Virus record (IMG/VR): IMGVR_UViG_3300021964_000657
Coordinates: 1 to 21,461 of that record
Length of the DNA: 21,461 nucleotides
Strand: one strand, 5' to 3'
Origin: a virus
Shown piece by piece: positions 10,748-17,973 of this stretch. The notes under the pieces are model-generated. The model made no database searches. It saw only the letters and a list, made by a program, of their open reading frames with translations, and had not been told where the DNA came from. The position numbers were made by a program, and so were the translations under genes. The number at the start of each line of letters is the position of its first letter. Position 1 is the stretch's first letter.

Positions 10748-13257
10748 TATTGTATTCCTTTGTCTCTGAATCTTAGATATTTATCGTTGGCTCTCTCCAC
10801 CCTGATAATTGTGCCTGATGCGGGCACTTCCTTGGTAAAGGTTATCGTGGTCTTGTTGTTGGTGGTGTCGTATGATAGTGTAATACCATATTCATGATCA
10901 GCAGATCTCAACTCTGTATCTGCTGTTGGATTTAAACTTCCTGCAAAACCGCTAGCGGTCCATCCTTCTCCTGCCAGCACAGTTTGAGTTCCTTCCTTAA
11001 CAAGAATGTCTTCTTGGTGCACTAATTCATTAACTACAAATGCTGTTGTGGATCCGTCTGCCGTGAACTCCTCTGGGGATACCACGCTCTTGTTTACCTG
11101 GTATCTGTCTATGGTGAACGCTATGTTCTTAAAATTCAATGCCTTGTCCTCTATCCTCTTCTTGATCAGTGCGGCGGTTCCTGGTTTACAGTAGCATATT
11201 GGCACTGCCATGACATAGCCCAGTGGCGCCAGTCCGCCCACCTGTGTGGTCTTCATCCACAGTGGCAGGTAGTCCCACTCCTTGTGTCCCAGGCTCTTCA
11301 TCCTGGACCTCATGTTGGCCACCGCGTTTGGATATATCTTCTCCATGTATCCCAAGTCAGCGCTCATTTGGTTGGCGTACCTGACCTTGGATCCTGATGT
11401 GCTGAATGACAGGCCACCGTCCGTTGTGACTTCGTAGTACATGTAGTCCGCGGTGGCGTTCATGCTTGACGCCCTAGGACCCAGCATGGGTTTGACCACG
11501 GCGCCCCTCAGTGTTATCGAGCTCGAAACGGCCTGACCATTTTTGTTGACCAGGTTGTCCTTGATCTCTATGTAGACCACTTCGTATTTGGTTGTTGTGC
11601 CTTCCTTGGCTATTGCGGTCTTGAGATCACCGAAGTATAAAGTCTTGGGCGCATGGTTCTGCTCCATCTGTTGTTGGAATTCGGTCAGTGTCTGCGCCTC
11701 CAGTCCCGCCATCATCAGCATGTCAGGTTTGACTCGCATTCCGAAGTTGCTGTCCTCTGGCCTGTAGATGTAGGCCGGTGAGTTGATGTTGGGATCCTGT
11801 GCTATGTTGTAGAATATGTTCTGGTCTATGAATGAGGTGGCGTGTCCGGTCATGTTGCCATACTCGGTCTGCGTGTATGGTATGTTGATGTTGAGCGTGA
11901 ACTCCTTGGATGTGGCCGCCGCCTGGTACTGATCGCTCACTGTCACAGTGAACGTGAAACTCCTAGTGGAGTCCGTGAAGTCGCTGGGGTCTATGGTGCC
12001 TATCAGGTTTCCCTGCTCCGACAGTGTTATGCCCATGGGAAGTGTGCCAGATGTTACCGAGTAACTCAACACACGATTGGTCTCTTCCGCCACCGCCTCT
12101 ATGGCCAGTGTGCTTGGTATGTCTGCGGTCAGTGTGCCTATAACTGTGGGAGTGGTGAATGCTATGCCTATGTCTATCTCACCTATCACCTTCATTGTGA
12201 AGGTCTGATCTGTGAAAACGTTTATGCCCGTGGCCACTACCCTGTTTGCCCTGACGATGAATGAATAATCGACCTCGACCGCGGCCTGTCTGGCCAACTG
12301 ACCGTAGATCTCCCCGGAGTTGATGTCTATCGACAACCCTGTTGGTAGTGACCCAGACTGTATGATGTATTCTAGGTCCGCCTGCAGAGGATCGAAATCC
12401 TCCACGTCAATTTTTATCACGACCTGGTTATCGTGCCTGAACGTGCCCAGGTCCGAGGCTGTCCTGAACACCGGTCTCCTGTTGGCGCTGAGGTCCATGG
12501 TCAACGGTGAACCGTCGATCTCTGTGGCGTCTATCGTGATAGCCGTGTTGGAAACCCTCCAGAAGTCAGCGGAGTAGACGAATATGGAATTGTTCTGTTC
12601 CACGTAACTGGTGCCGTCGGACACCCTGACTATGAAGTCAAAATTCTTGCTGATGCTTTTCGTTGTCACTGTGCGGTCATACACCACATCATCGTAGTCT
12701 TCCTGGTTGGCGTCATACCCACCACGTGCACCGTATCTCTGGTCCTCTGTGAGTTGTACTATGCCTGATATCAGTCCGGTCTTGCTCATGGTCACACCTG
12801 GTGGCAGTGATCCCTGCACTATCTCGTACACCAAAGTCTGCCCGGCTTCCGTGTCTGTGTCCGTGGCCTGCATTTGCAGTGAAACGCTGGACCCATCTAT
12901 GACCCAGTACAATCCTACACGCGTGGAATCATCTAATCTGAGTTGTCCAGAGGCCGTGGTGAAAGTGGGTGTGTCTGCTCCTTGAACATCTAGACTGAAA
13001 GTCCTGTCTGTGATCTGGGCACCGGCCGTGGCTCGCACGACGAAGGTGTAAAGAGTTCTCTTGGCAACCTCAGCCGGAGTGCCCGTCAGTAGGCCCGTTG
13101 TCGTCACCTGCATTCCTGCGGGTAGGCTTCCTGCGATCACGGAGTACGTAATGGCTGTGGAGTCGCTGGTGTTCGCTTCTAACTGTAGCGAATAAGCGAC
13201 CTGTTCATCGATAGATGCTAGTTTACCTGCCGTGGTCGTCCACACTGGTGTTGCCAT
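10747..13257 (-). CDS. Large virion protein with four He_PIG (Ig-like) repeats
   Basis: An 836-residue protein. The first 460 residues contain four repeats of the putative-Ig He_PIG type, each with a GSLP-G core and a G.I.G or G.L.G strand: GSLPAG near 43, GSLPPG near 149, GSLPTG near 302 and GTLPMG near 403. Each is followed by a F.F.V.V strand pair (YTFVVRA, FDFIVRVSD, YSFIVRAN, FTFTVTVSD). Such domains are stalk or spacer modules that often mediate surface binding. Residues 460-836 have a different composition, including AYIYRPEDSNFGMRVKPD and YANQMSADLGYMEKIYP, and probably form a distinct structural domain. It has the best ribosome-binding site of the block (AAGGAG) and a late-type motif. 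It may be a fibre or decoration-type protein. Confidence 0.85.
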   Translation of the reverse strand: MATPVWTTTAGKLASIDEQVAYSLQLEANTSDSTAITYSVIAGSLPAGMQVTTTGLLTGTPAEVAKRTLYTFVVRATAGAQITDRTFSLDVQGADTPTFTTASGQLRLDDSTRVGLYWVIDGSSVSLQMQATDTDTEAGQTLVYEIVQGSLPPGVTMSKTGLISGIVQLTEDQRYGARGGYDANQEDYDDVVYDRTVTTKSISKNFDFIVRVSDGTSYVEQNNSIFVYSADFWRVSNTAITIDATEIDGSPLTMDLSANRRPVFRTASDLGTFRHDNQVVIKIDVEDFDPLQADLEYIIQSGSLPTGLSIDINSGEIYGQLARQAAVEVDYSFIVRANRVVATGINVFTDQTFTMKVIGEIDIGIAFTTPTVIGTLTADIPSTLAIEAVAEETNRVLSYSVTSGTLPMGITLSEQGNLIGTIDPSDFTDSTRSFTFTVTVSDQYQAAATSKEFTLNINIPYTQTEYGNMTGHATSFIDQNIFYNIAQDPNINSPAYIYRPEDSNFGMRVKPDMLMMAGLEAQTLTEFQQQMEQNHAPKTLYFGDLKTAIAKEGTTTKYEVVYIEIKDNLVNKNGQAVSSSITLRGAVVKPMLGPRASSMNATADYMYYEVTTDGGLSFSTSGSKVRYANQMSADLGYMEKIYPNAVANMRSRMKSLGHKEWDYLPLWMKTTQVGGLAPLGYVMAVPICYCKPGTAALIKKRIEDKALNFKNIAFTIDRYQVNKSVVSPEEFTADGSTTAFVVNELVHQEDILVKEGTQTVLAGEGWTASGFAGSLNPTADTELRSADHEYGITLSYDTTNNKTTITFTKEVPASGTIIRVERANDKYLRFRDKGIQ
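10778..10785 (-). promoter_or_regulatory. Late-type promoter motif GATAAATA with a normal leader
   Basis: Minus-strand GATAAATATC, 30 bases before the ATG at 10747. The leader contains AAGGAA as ribosome-binding site. It lies within the last codons of the He_PIG protein. Unlike the close-set motifs, this has room for a conventional 5' UTR. Confidence 0.5.
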
Positions 13258-13277
13258 TAAAATACTCCTTACATGGG

Positions 13278-13285
13278 TATTTATT
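13278..13285 (-). promoter_or_regulatory. Late-type promoter motif AATAAATA with a normal leader
   Basis: Minus-strand AATAAATACC in intergenic sequence, 20 bases before the ATG at 13257. The leader holds AAGGAG at 13270-13265. This is the clearest late promoter plus ribosome-binding site in the window and drives the 836-residue protein. Confidence 0.6.
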
Positions 13286-13290
13286 GCCTA

Positions 13291-13446
13291 CTACCTGCTA
13301 TTATTCTGTGTACGAATCCAGTGTTCCTGTTGCTGTCTGAGTCGTTCACGCTCGATCTTGTCTGATTCACGCCGTATGGCCTCCTCCAGCCGTGCGATCT
13401 CGGATCGTGGTGATCTTCCCCTTCTGTTGTCGTGGTTCCTCTTCAT
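13291..13446 (-). CDS. 51-residue basic helical protein between fibre genes
   Basis: A small ORF filling the gap between two virion genes. The product begins MKRNHDNRRGRSPRSEIARL and continues as a charged helix (EEAIRRESDKIERERLRQQQ), so a basic disordered head joins a short coiled coil. It has two stop codons in a row (TAGTAG). No strong ribosome-binding site is visible. The preceding 35 bases contain an inverted repeat. Alternating Arg/Glu residues are unlikely from random antisense sequence, which supports the call. It might be a small assembly or DNA-binding protein; no family is recognised. Confidence 0.6.
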   Translation of the reverse strand: MKRNHDNRRGRSPRSEIARLEEAIRRESDKIERERLRQQQEHWIRTQNNSR

Positions 13447-13456
13447 AATGATCTTT

Positions 13457-13485
13457 GTAATAGGTTACTGTTGTTATCCTATTAC
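13457..13485 (-). other. Inverted repeat at the end of a fibre gene
   Basis: GTAATAGG at 13457-13464 and CCTATTAC at 13478-13485 can pair as a perfect 8-base stem around a 13-base loop. The fibre gene's stop codon lies inside the stem. No T-run follows on the minus strand, so it is not a classical Rho-independent terminator; it could stabilise or process the mRNA end. Confidence 0.4.
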
Positions 13486-15017
13486 GCTTCGTCGTAGAAC
13501 GGTATTACCCTGGTGGTTCCAGCGATCTTGATCTTGATGTATCCTGTAGGTGTGGCTGGTAGTGCGTTGGCTCCCCCTGCTGATCCCACTGTGGTCTGTG
13601 TTGGGGTCAGGATGTCAATCAGTCCAGTTCCATCGGTATCCAGTTGTAAGTCGGCGTTAGAAACGTGGGTAGTGATCTTGTTATCTGTGATCGAAACTTG
13701 ATCGATTACCACAGATCCTGTACCATTTGATTCTATGACAACGTCATCGTTTGTCACGTTTGCTTGAATCTTGGCTCCATCGTTCATGAACAGCGTGTTC
13801 TGTACCAATGCTGTTGACAAGGCCATGATGCCAGGAACAGATATGGTCGTCGCGTTAAGAGTAATCGCTCCAGACCCGTTGGGCTCGATTGTTATTCCTC
13901 CGTTACTGTTCGTGGTGCTTATCGTGTTGCCGTTGATTCTGATGTTGTCCACATCGGCTTGTCCATTGACACTTATGTCTCCAGTTATTGTCTGTCCCAC
14001 TGTGGTCATAGCATTTTGGACATCAACCACTCCTGTGCCTGACGCCGCAAGTTCTAGGTTGGCGTTGGTGGCGTTTGTGGTTATCTTGTTGTCCTTAATC
14101 CTGACATAGTCGATGTCTGATTGTCCGGTGATGGTATGTGTTCCTGTCGTTGTAATATCAGCAGTGGTTAGTGTGCCTGACACCGAAGCGTTGCCTGTGA
14201 CATTGGTGTTAGACAGCATTTCCACCGTTCCTGTGCCTGAAGCGGTCAACTCGAGGTTAGCGTTCGAGGCGTTGGTTGTGATGGTGTTGTCAGCAAAAGA
14301 TAAAGAATCGATTGTCACTGTTCCAGTCATTGTGGCCGCGTTGATTGTTGGTGCGGTCAGAGTCTTTCCAGAAAGTGTTTGTGTATCGGTCAGTGTGGCC
14401 ACTGTAGAATCAATGTTGATCGTAAGTGTTTGGCCTGAACCTGCTGTGTCTATTCCCGTACCACCTGCTATGGTGAAGGTCTGTGAATCGAGATCTACAG
14501 ACAGTGCTCCACCTGAGTCTCCCTGGAAGTCTAGGTCCTGTGCTGTGACCTGTGAGTCAACGTAGGCCTTGATCGACTGCTGTGTGGCCAAGGCAGTTGC
14601 CGAATCTGATCCCATGGCGTCCTCGTCTAGGATTGATGTGACTGTGGCTCCCGATGCTAGTGCTAGTGAAGTGCTTAATGTGGCGGCGCCTGACACATTC
14701 AGTGTGCCCGTGGTTTGGATGTTCTCCGCTATGGTGATCTGTGTTGAGTCGTCCGAGCTGATTGTGGTGCCCGCTATCCTAACCGCCGAAGCGACAACCC
14801 CGCCCGTGCCTGCTGGTAGGATCCTGATGTCCTCGTTTGATCTCGATGATATGATGTTCCACCCGTTGATGTCCAGGTTGCCGGCCAGGGTGTTCGAGTC
14901 ACCGTCCGTGCCGTATAATTCTATGAAGTTGTCATTGATCTTGTCAAATGCTGTTCTTAATGGATCACCCGTGCCGTCATTGGCGCTAGATCCTATGTTG
15001 ATGTTCTGTCTTGCCAT
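13482..15017 (-). CDS. Fibre-like virion protein with about six beta repeats
   Basis: A 511-residue protein, the largest of the paralogous set. N-terminal module (about 1-36): NIGSSANDGTGDPLRTAFDK then INDNFIELYG. The body carries about six copies of a roughly 27-residue unit, with core DNKITT..SNA.L.L...GTG.V.I (for example ADNTITTNASNANLELTASG), separated by Thr/Ser/Ala-rich beta spacers such as TLSGKTLTAPTINAATMTGT. The C-terminus (GYIKIKIAGTTRVIPFYDEA) is a compact tip of a type I associate with marine phage fibres. Repeats of this kind form long trimeric beta shafts. A late-type motif and AGAAGGAA lie before the ATG. The neighbouring paralogs share the N-terminal module. Confidence 0.8.
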   Translation of the reverse strand: MARQNINIGSSANDGTGDPLRTAFDKINDNFIELYGTDGDSNTLAGNLDINGWNIISSRSNEDIRILPAGTGGVVASAVRIAGTTISSDDSTQITIAENIQTTGTLNVSGAATLSTSLALASGATVTSILDEDAMGSDSATALATQQSIKAYVDSQVTAQDLDFQGDSGGALSVDLDSQTFTIAGGTGIDTAGSGQTLTINIDSTVATLTDTQTLSGKTLTAPTINAATMTGTVTIDSLSFADNTITTNASNANLELTASGTGTVEMLSNTNVTGNASVSGTLTTADITTTGTHTITGQSDIDYVRIKDNKITTNATNANLELAASGTGVVDVQNAMTTVGQTITGDISVNGQADVDNIRINGNTISTTNSNGGITIEPNGSGAITLNATTISVPGIMALSTALVQNTLFMNDGAKIQANVTNDDVVIESNGTGSVVIDQVSITDNKITTHVSNADLQLDTDGTGLIDILTPTQTTVGSAGGANALPATPTGYIKIKIAGTTRVIPFYDEA

Positions 15018-15042
15018 GTGTTGTTTTTCCTTCTGTTATGGA

Positions 15043-15050
15043 TATTTATC
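15043..15050 (-). promoter_or_regulatory. Late-type promoter motif GATAAATA with a normal leader
   Basis: Minus-strand GATAAATATCC, 25 bases before the ATG at 15017, in intergenic sequence. The leader contains AGAAGGAA as ribosome-binding site. It is the same arrangement as the motifs before 13257 and 10747. Confidence 0.55.
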
Positions 15051-15077
15051 GTAGATTCTATAAACCTAATGTAATTA

Positions 15078-16049
15078 TTACAGGTCTATCAAGGTCCTCT
15101 GGAACTTGAACTCTAGTGTGCCGGCGGACTCGTTTGTACCACGTAGTCTCACATTGCCGTTGTTGACATCCGCGGTGAACGATGCTAATGGAGACGTGTG
15201 TGATGTCGTGCTACCAAAAGAAGTCACGTAGGCTTCTATGGTGCTGTCAGCACTGGGACCATGTATCACGTTGGCCTCCACTATCTCGTACCTGCTGTTT
15301 GTGGCATCTGAAATGGAGATGTGATACTTTGCGCTCCTATACAACGTTGAATCAAAACTGTCCACTGTGTCGGTTGCGGATGATGTGATAGAAGCGGTGT
15401 TGTCATTGATGTCTGAATGGTTCAGTGTGGCACTTGCCGTCGCAAATCCTAGGTTACCACTGCCGTCGGTCTTTAGGAACTGTCCCGTGCTACCGTCCGA
15501 CGTTGGGAACAGGAGTCCACTCACTGACACGGTGCCCGTGCCGTTGCCTGAAAGTTCCAGATTGGCGTTCGACGTGTTCGTCGAGATGGTGTTGTCCGTT
15601 ATTGTTACCGCATCGATGGTCATTGAGTTGTTCACAGCGAGCGTGGTGAATGTGGCCGCCGCGGCCGAACTGGCCCCTATGATTGTTCCGTCTATGTTAC
15701 CACCGTTGATATCTGCATTGTCTATAACAACACTGCCAGTCCCAGAGGCCGAAAGCACCAGGTCTGAGTTTGATTGCGTCGTTGTTATCTCGTTGTCGGT
15801 GATGGATATGTTAGAGTCTATCAGTATCTTGGTTGCGGTGACCGATCCCGTGCCGCTGGCTGACAGTACCAAGTCATCGTTGCTCCTGTTGGCGGAGATG
15901 TTGTTGCCGCTCACTGTGATGTCACCCGAGAACAACGGAGATGCGTACAGTTCCGTGAACATTGTGTTCACGTTCTGCATGGCACTGCGTAAAGTGTCAC
16001 CCGTGCCGTCGTTAGCGTTTGATCCTACGTTTAGCGTTATCTGTGCCAT
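15078..16049 (-). CDS. Fibre-like virion protein, paralog of its upstream neighbour
   Basis: A 323-residue protein. N-terminal module NVGSNANDGTGDTLRSAMQN then VNTMFTELYA. Three copies of the DN.I.T..SN..L.L...GTG.V unit follow (VSGNNISANRSNDDLVLSAS, ITDNEITTTQSNSDLVLSAS, ITDNTISTNTSNANLELSGN), with ADINGGNIDGTIIGASSAAA between. The C-terminal 100 residues (FDSTLYRSAKYHISISDATN, then NGNVRLRGTNESAGTLEFKF) are clearly homologous to those of the gene at 16052-17032, so the two are a recent duplication. Ribosome-binding site GAGGAG precedes the ATG, in the tail of the upstream gene. An AGTAAATA about 52 bases upstream may be a late promoter. Confidence 0.8.
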   Translation of the reverse strand: MAQITLNVGSNANDGTGDTLRSAMQNVNTMFTELYASPLFSGDITVSGNNISANRSNDDLVLSASGTGSVTATKILIDSNISITDNEITTTQSNSDLVLSASGTGSVVIDNADINGGNIDGTIIGASSAAAATFTTLAVNNSMTIDAVTITDNTISTNTSNANLELSGNGTGTVSVSGLLFPTSDGSTGQFLKTDGSGNLGFATASATLNHSDINDNTASITSSATDTVDSFDSTLYRSAKYHISISDATNSRYEIVEANVIHGPSADSTIEAYVTSFGSTTSHTSPLASFTADVNNGNVRLRGTNESAGTLEFKFQRTLIDL

Positions 16050-16051
16050 AA

Positions 16052-17032
16052 TTAAACTTTTATTACTCTCCTCACGAATTTCACGACCTGCGTGTTAGTG
16101 TTATTTACTGTTCCTCGCAACCTAACGTTGCCGCCTGAAACATCTGCAGAAAAATCCAAAGATTCGTACACGGATGACCCGTCACCCGCACCATTGGAAG
16201 CACCACCGGTTAGACTTATGTACGCAGTGGAACCATCATGTGTTATGTTTGCTTCCACCAGTTTGTACCTATCTGCTGTGGCGTCTGAGATCTGTACGTG
16301 ATACTTGGCACTCCTGTAGATAGAACCGTCAAAAGAATCTATGGTCTGTGTTGATGAATCACCGGAAATGGTCGCTGTGCCGTCGGATATCAAGGTCTGA
16401 TCGAACAGCAATGGAGATGTGAACCATGACAGTTGTCCGCTCCCGTCCGTCTGCAGTACCTGTCCTGCCGTACCATCACTGTTGGGTAGGTTTATTGCGT
16501 TTATGCTGACATACCCACTGCCATTGGGACTCAGTTCAAGGTTTGAATTTGATGCGTTGGCCTTGATCGTGTTGTCCACTATGGTCACACCGTCTATCAC
16601 CAAGGCGGAGTTGTTGTAACTGACCGTCGTGAATGTCCCGGCCGCGGGCGTTGAAGCACCTATGACCGTGCCGTCTATGTTGCCTCCATTTATATCCGCT
16701 ACGGATGTTTCAATCACTCCCGTTCCGGAGGCAGTAAGAACCAAGTCGGCGTTTGACGTGTTGGTCCTTATCCTGTTGTCCGACATCCTTATGGTGTGAT
16801 CTATGGTGAGGTCCGAGAATCTCACCACCCCCGTGCCGTTACCTCCCAAAGAAATATCCGAGTTTGATTCTGTGGCACTTATGTTGTTCTGTATGAAAGT
16901 GATTTGTGACGAGCCAGAACTGGTGGCGTACAGTTCTGTGAAGTTGTTGTTGATCTTGATGCCGGCTCCCCTGATGGTATCACCCGTGCCATCATCAGCC
17001 GTTACTCCGATGTTGATTAATTCCTGGGCCAT
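16052..17032 (-). CDS. Fibre-like virion protein, duplicate of the next gene
   Basis: A 326-residue protein. N-terminal module NIGVTADDGTGDTIRGAGIK then INNNFTELYA. It carries three beta units (IQNNISATESNSDISLGGNG, MSDNRIRTNTSNADLVLTAS, IVDNTIKANASNSNLELSPN), the same ADINGGNIDGTVIGASTPAA linker as its neighbour, and the shared C-terminal domain (FDGSIYRSAKYHVQISDATA, then GGNVRLRGTVNNTNTQVVKF). It starts one base after the stop of the preceding gene (TAAAATG) without a Shine-Dalgarno sequence, so it is probably translated by coupling. The two copies differ by many substitutions across the C-terminal domain, which suggests divergence of receptor or partner contacts. Confidence 0.8.
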   Translation of the reverse strand: MAQELINIGVTADDGTGDTIRGAGIKINNNFTELYATSSGSSQITFIQNNISATESNSDISLGGNGTGVVRFSDLTIDHTIRMSDNRIRTNTSNADLVLTASGTGVIETSVADINGGNIDGTVIGASTPAAGTFTTVSYNNSALVIDGVTIVDNTIKANASNSNLELSPNGSGYVSINAINLPNSDGTAGQVLQTDGSGQLSWFTSPLLFDQTLISDGTATISGDSSTQTIDSFDGSIYRSAKYHVQISDATADRYKLVEANITHDGSTAYISLTGGASNGAGDGSSVYESLDFSADVSGGNVRLRGTVNNTNTQVVKFVRRVIKV

Positions 17033-17033
17033 T

Positions 17034-17663
17034 TTATATCGCCTGTAGTACTAGTTTCTTCCAGATGGTAGTCACTCCATCATGATCTGCTGTGCAGACA
17101 TATAGATTTGTACCATCCCATGATATTGATCCTGCTCGGTCTCCGGAACTGCCCAAACCAGTAGCCGTCTTGCTAGTGTTGATCACTATCCTGTCATCAT
17201 TGACAACTATGTTTCCTGTGCCCGATGCCGAAAGTTTCAAGTCGTCATTCGATCTCGTGGCAGAGATGTTATTGCCACTGAATGTGAAATCACCGATTCT
17301 GTTCAGAGAACCATCAAAAGTCACGTTGCCGGAAACCCCAAAAGTGCCCTGTACCGATGAATTGTCGGACAGTATTATCGTGCCTGTGCCGTTGCTCTGC
17401 AGTGTCAGGCTGGCGTTGGTGGTTATGGGTGTTATGGTGGTGTTTGAGATCTGAAGTTGATCAACTTCTATGACCCCTGTGCCATTGGCCTGCAGTTTGA
17501 GGTCACCGTTCGTTATCGCAGTCGTGATCAGACCTGTGGAACCGTCTCCAACCAACTGGTACACTTCGTCGAAGTTGGAGTTGACCTTGGTCATGGCGGT
17601 ACGTAAAGTGTCGCCCGTCGCTGGATTTCCTAGTGTTCCCGTGTCTATCGTAAGTTTAGCCAT
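17034..17663 (-). CDS. Shortest fibre-like paralog of the array, first in transcription
   Basis: A 209-residue protein. N-terminal module DTGTLGNPATGDTLRTAMTK then VNSNFDEVYQLVGD. Three beta units (ITNGDLKLQANGTGVIEV, ISNTTITPITTNASLTLQSN, FSGNNISATRSNDDLKLSAS). The C-terminus differs from the others: GLGSSGDRAGSISWDGTNLY then VCTADHDGVTTIWKKLVL, a small beta domain often seen as the last segment of marine phage fibre proteins. It opens the fibre transcription unit, 13 bases after a late-type motif that shares a palindrome with the plus-strand zinc-protein promoter. No Shine-Dalgarno sequence is visible. Its stop overlaps the next start region. Confidence 0.75.
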   Translation of the reverse strand: MAKLTIDTGTLGNPATGDTLRTAMTKVNSNFDEVYQLVGDGSTGLITTAITNGDLKLQANGTGVIEVDQLQISNTTITPITTNASLTLQSNGTGTIILSDNSSVQGTFGVSGNVTFDGSLNRIGDFTFSGNNISATRSNDDLKLSASGTGNIVVNDDRIVINTSKTATGLGSSGDRAGSISWDGTNLYVCTADHDGVTTIWKKLVLQAI

Positions 17664-17675
17664 AATCTGTTATGC

Positions 17676-17690
17676 GTATTTATTAAATAC
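17676..17690. promoter_or_regulatory. Palindromic divergent late-type promoter
   Basis: GTATTTATTAAATAC is a perfect palindrome around one central base. Read on the minus strand it gives AATAAATA (17684-17677) for the fibre unit starting at 17663; on the plus strand it gives ATTAAATA (17682-17689) for the gene starting at 17695, with only 5 bases to its ATG. The two octamers overlap, so polymerase could bind in only one direction at a time. Confidence 0.55.
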
Positions 17691-17694
17691 TGGT

Positions 17695-17973
17695 ATGTTC
17701 ATAGAAACCCTAAAGACGATGAAATTGTACAAGAGGGAGAGCAAACTGGGTACCATGCACACCTACCACAGGAAGAACCTGATCTACGTGTTCCGGTGTG
17801 ACGCCTGTTCAGACACATTCATGAGGCCCAAGTCAAAGGTGGATCCGGCCCGTGCGTCGAACGACTACAAGCACGTGTGCAACAAGTGTGATTCCAAGAA
17901 GTTCGCCCAGAGTGTGGGCGTCAAGATGCGTCGTGTGTATCAGTTGGACGCCAGCAGTACCAGGACTTTATAA
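17695..17973 (+). CDS. Small CxxC/CxxC zinc-binding basic protein
   Basis: A 92-residue plus-strand protein. Cys35 and Cys38 (FRCDAC) and Cys62 and Cys65 (HVCNKC) make a four-cysteine zinc site, with a basic spacer (RPKSKVDPARASNDY) and a basic end (KKFAQSVGVKMRRVY). The shape fits a zinc ribbon or treble clef that binds nucleic acid; HNH-type residues are not evident. The start was taken as the ATG at 17695, just after the divergent late-type motif; reading further upstream enters antisense fibre sequence. Its TAA shares the palindrome TTATAA with the stop of the converging minus-strand gene. It is one of only two plus-strand loci, so it may have its own regulation. Confidence 0.75.
   Translation: MFIETLKTMKLYKRESKLGTMHTYHRKNLIYVFRCDACSDTFMRPKSKVDPARASNDYKHVCNKCDSKKFAQSVGVKMRRVYQLDASSTRTL

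Larger units (their letters stand above)
13482..17663 (-). repeat. Tandem paralog array with recurrent ~27-residue coding repeat
   Basis: Four consecutive genes repeat the same N-terminal module (G....NDGTGDT.R.A...N.NF.E.Y) and, by my count, about 15 copies of a unit with core DN.I.T..SN..L.L...GTG.V. Copies differ in spacing and spacer sequence. DNA of this kind is prone to recombination between units, which could gain or lose repeats or swap tips. Confidence 0.75.

Noticed and set aside
13457-13485. Rho-independent terminator
   Set aside because: The stem is only 8 bases, AT-rich, has a 13-base loop and no following T-run on the minus strand.
13513-15054. Series of plus-strand ORFs through the large fibre gene
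   Set aside because: Same antisense low-complexity pattern as the other fibre shadows; the minus-strand gene has conserved repeats.
15367-16098. Long plus-strand ORF (243 codons) opposite a fibre gene
   Set aside because: Composition is Val/Ser/Pro-rich antisense of the repeat-coding fibre gene; no ribosome-binding site or domain, and the minus-strand reading has clear paralogs.
17470-17694. Upstream extension of the plus-strand zinc protein
   Set aside because: It would read antisense through a fibre gene and through the divergent promoter; ATG 17695 is the natural start.
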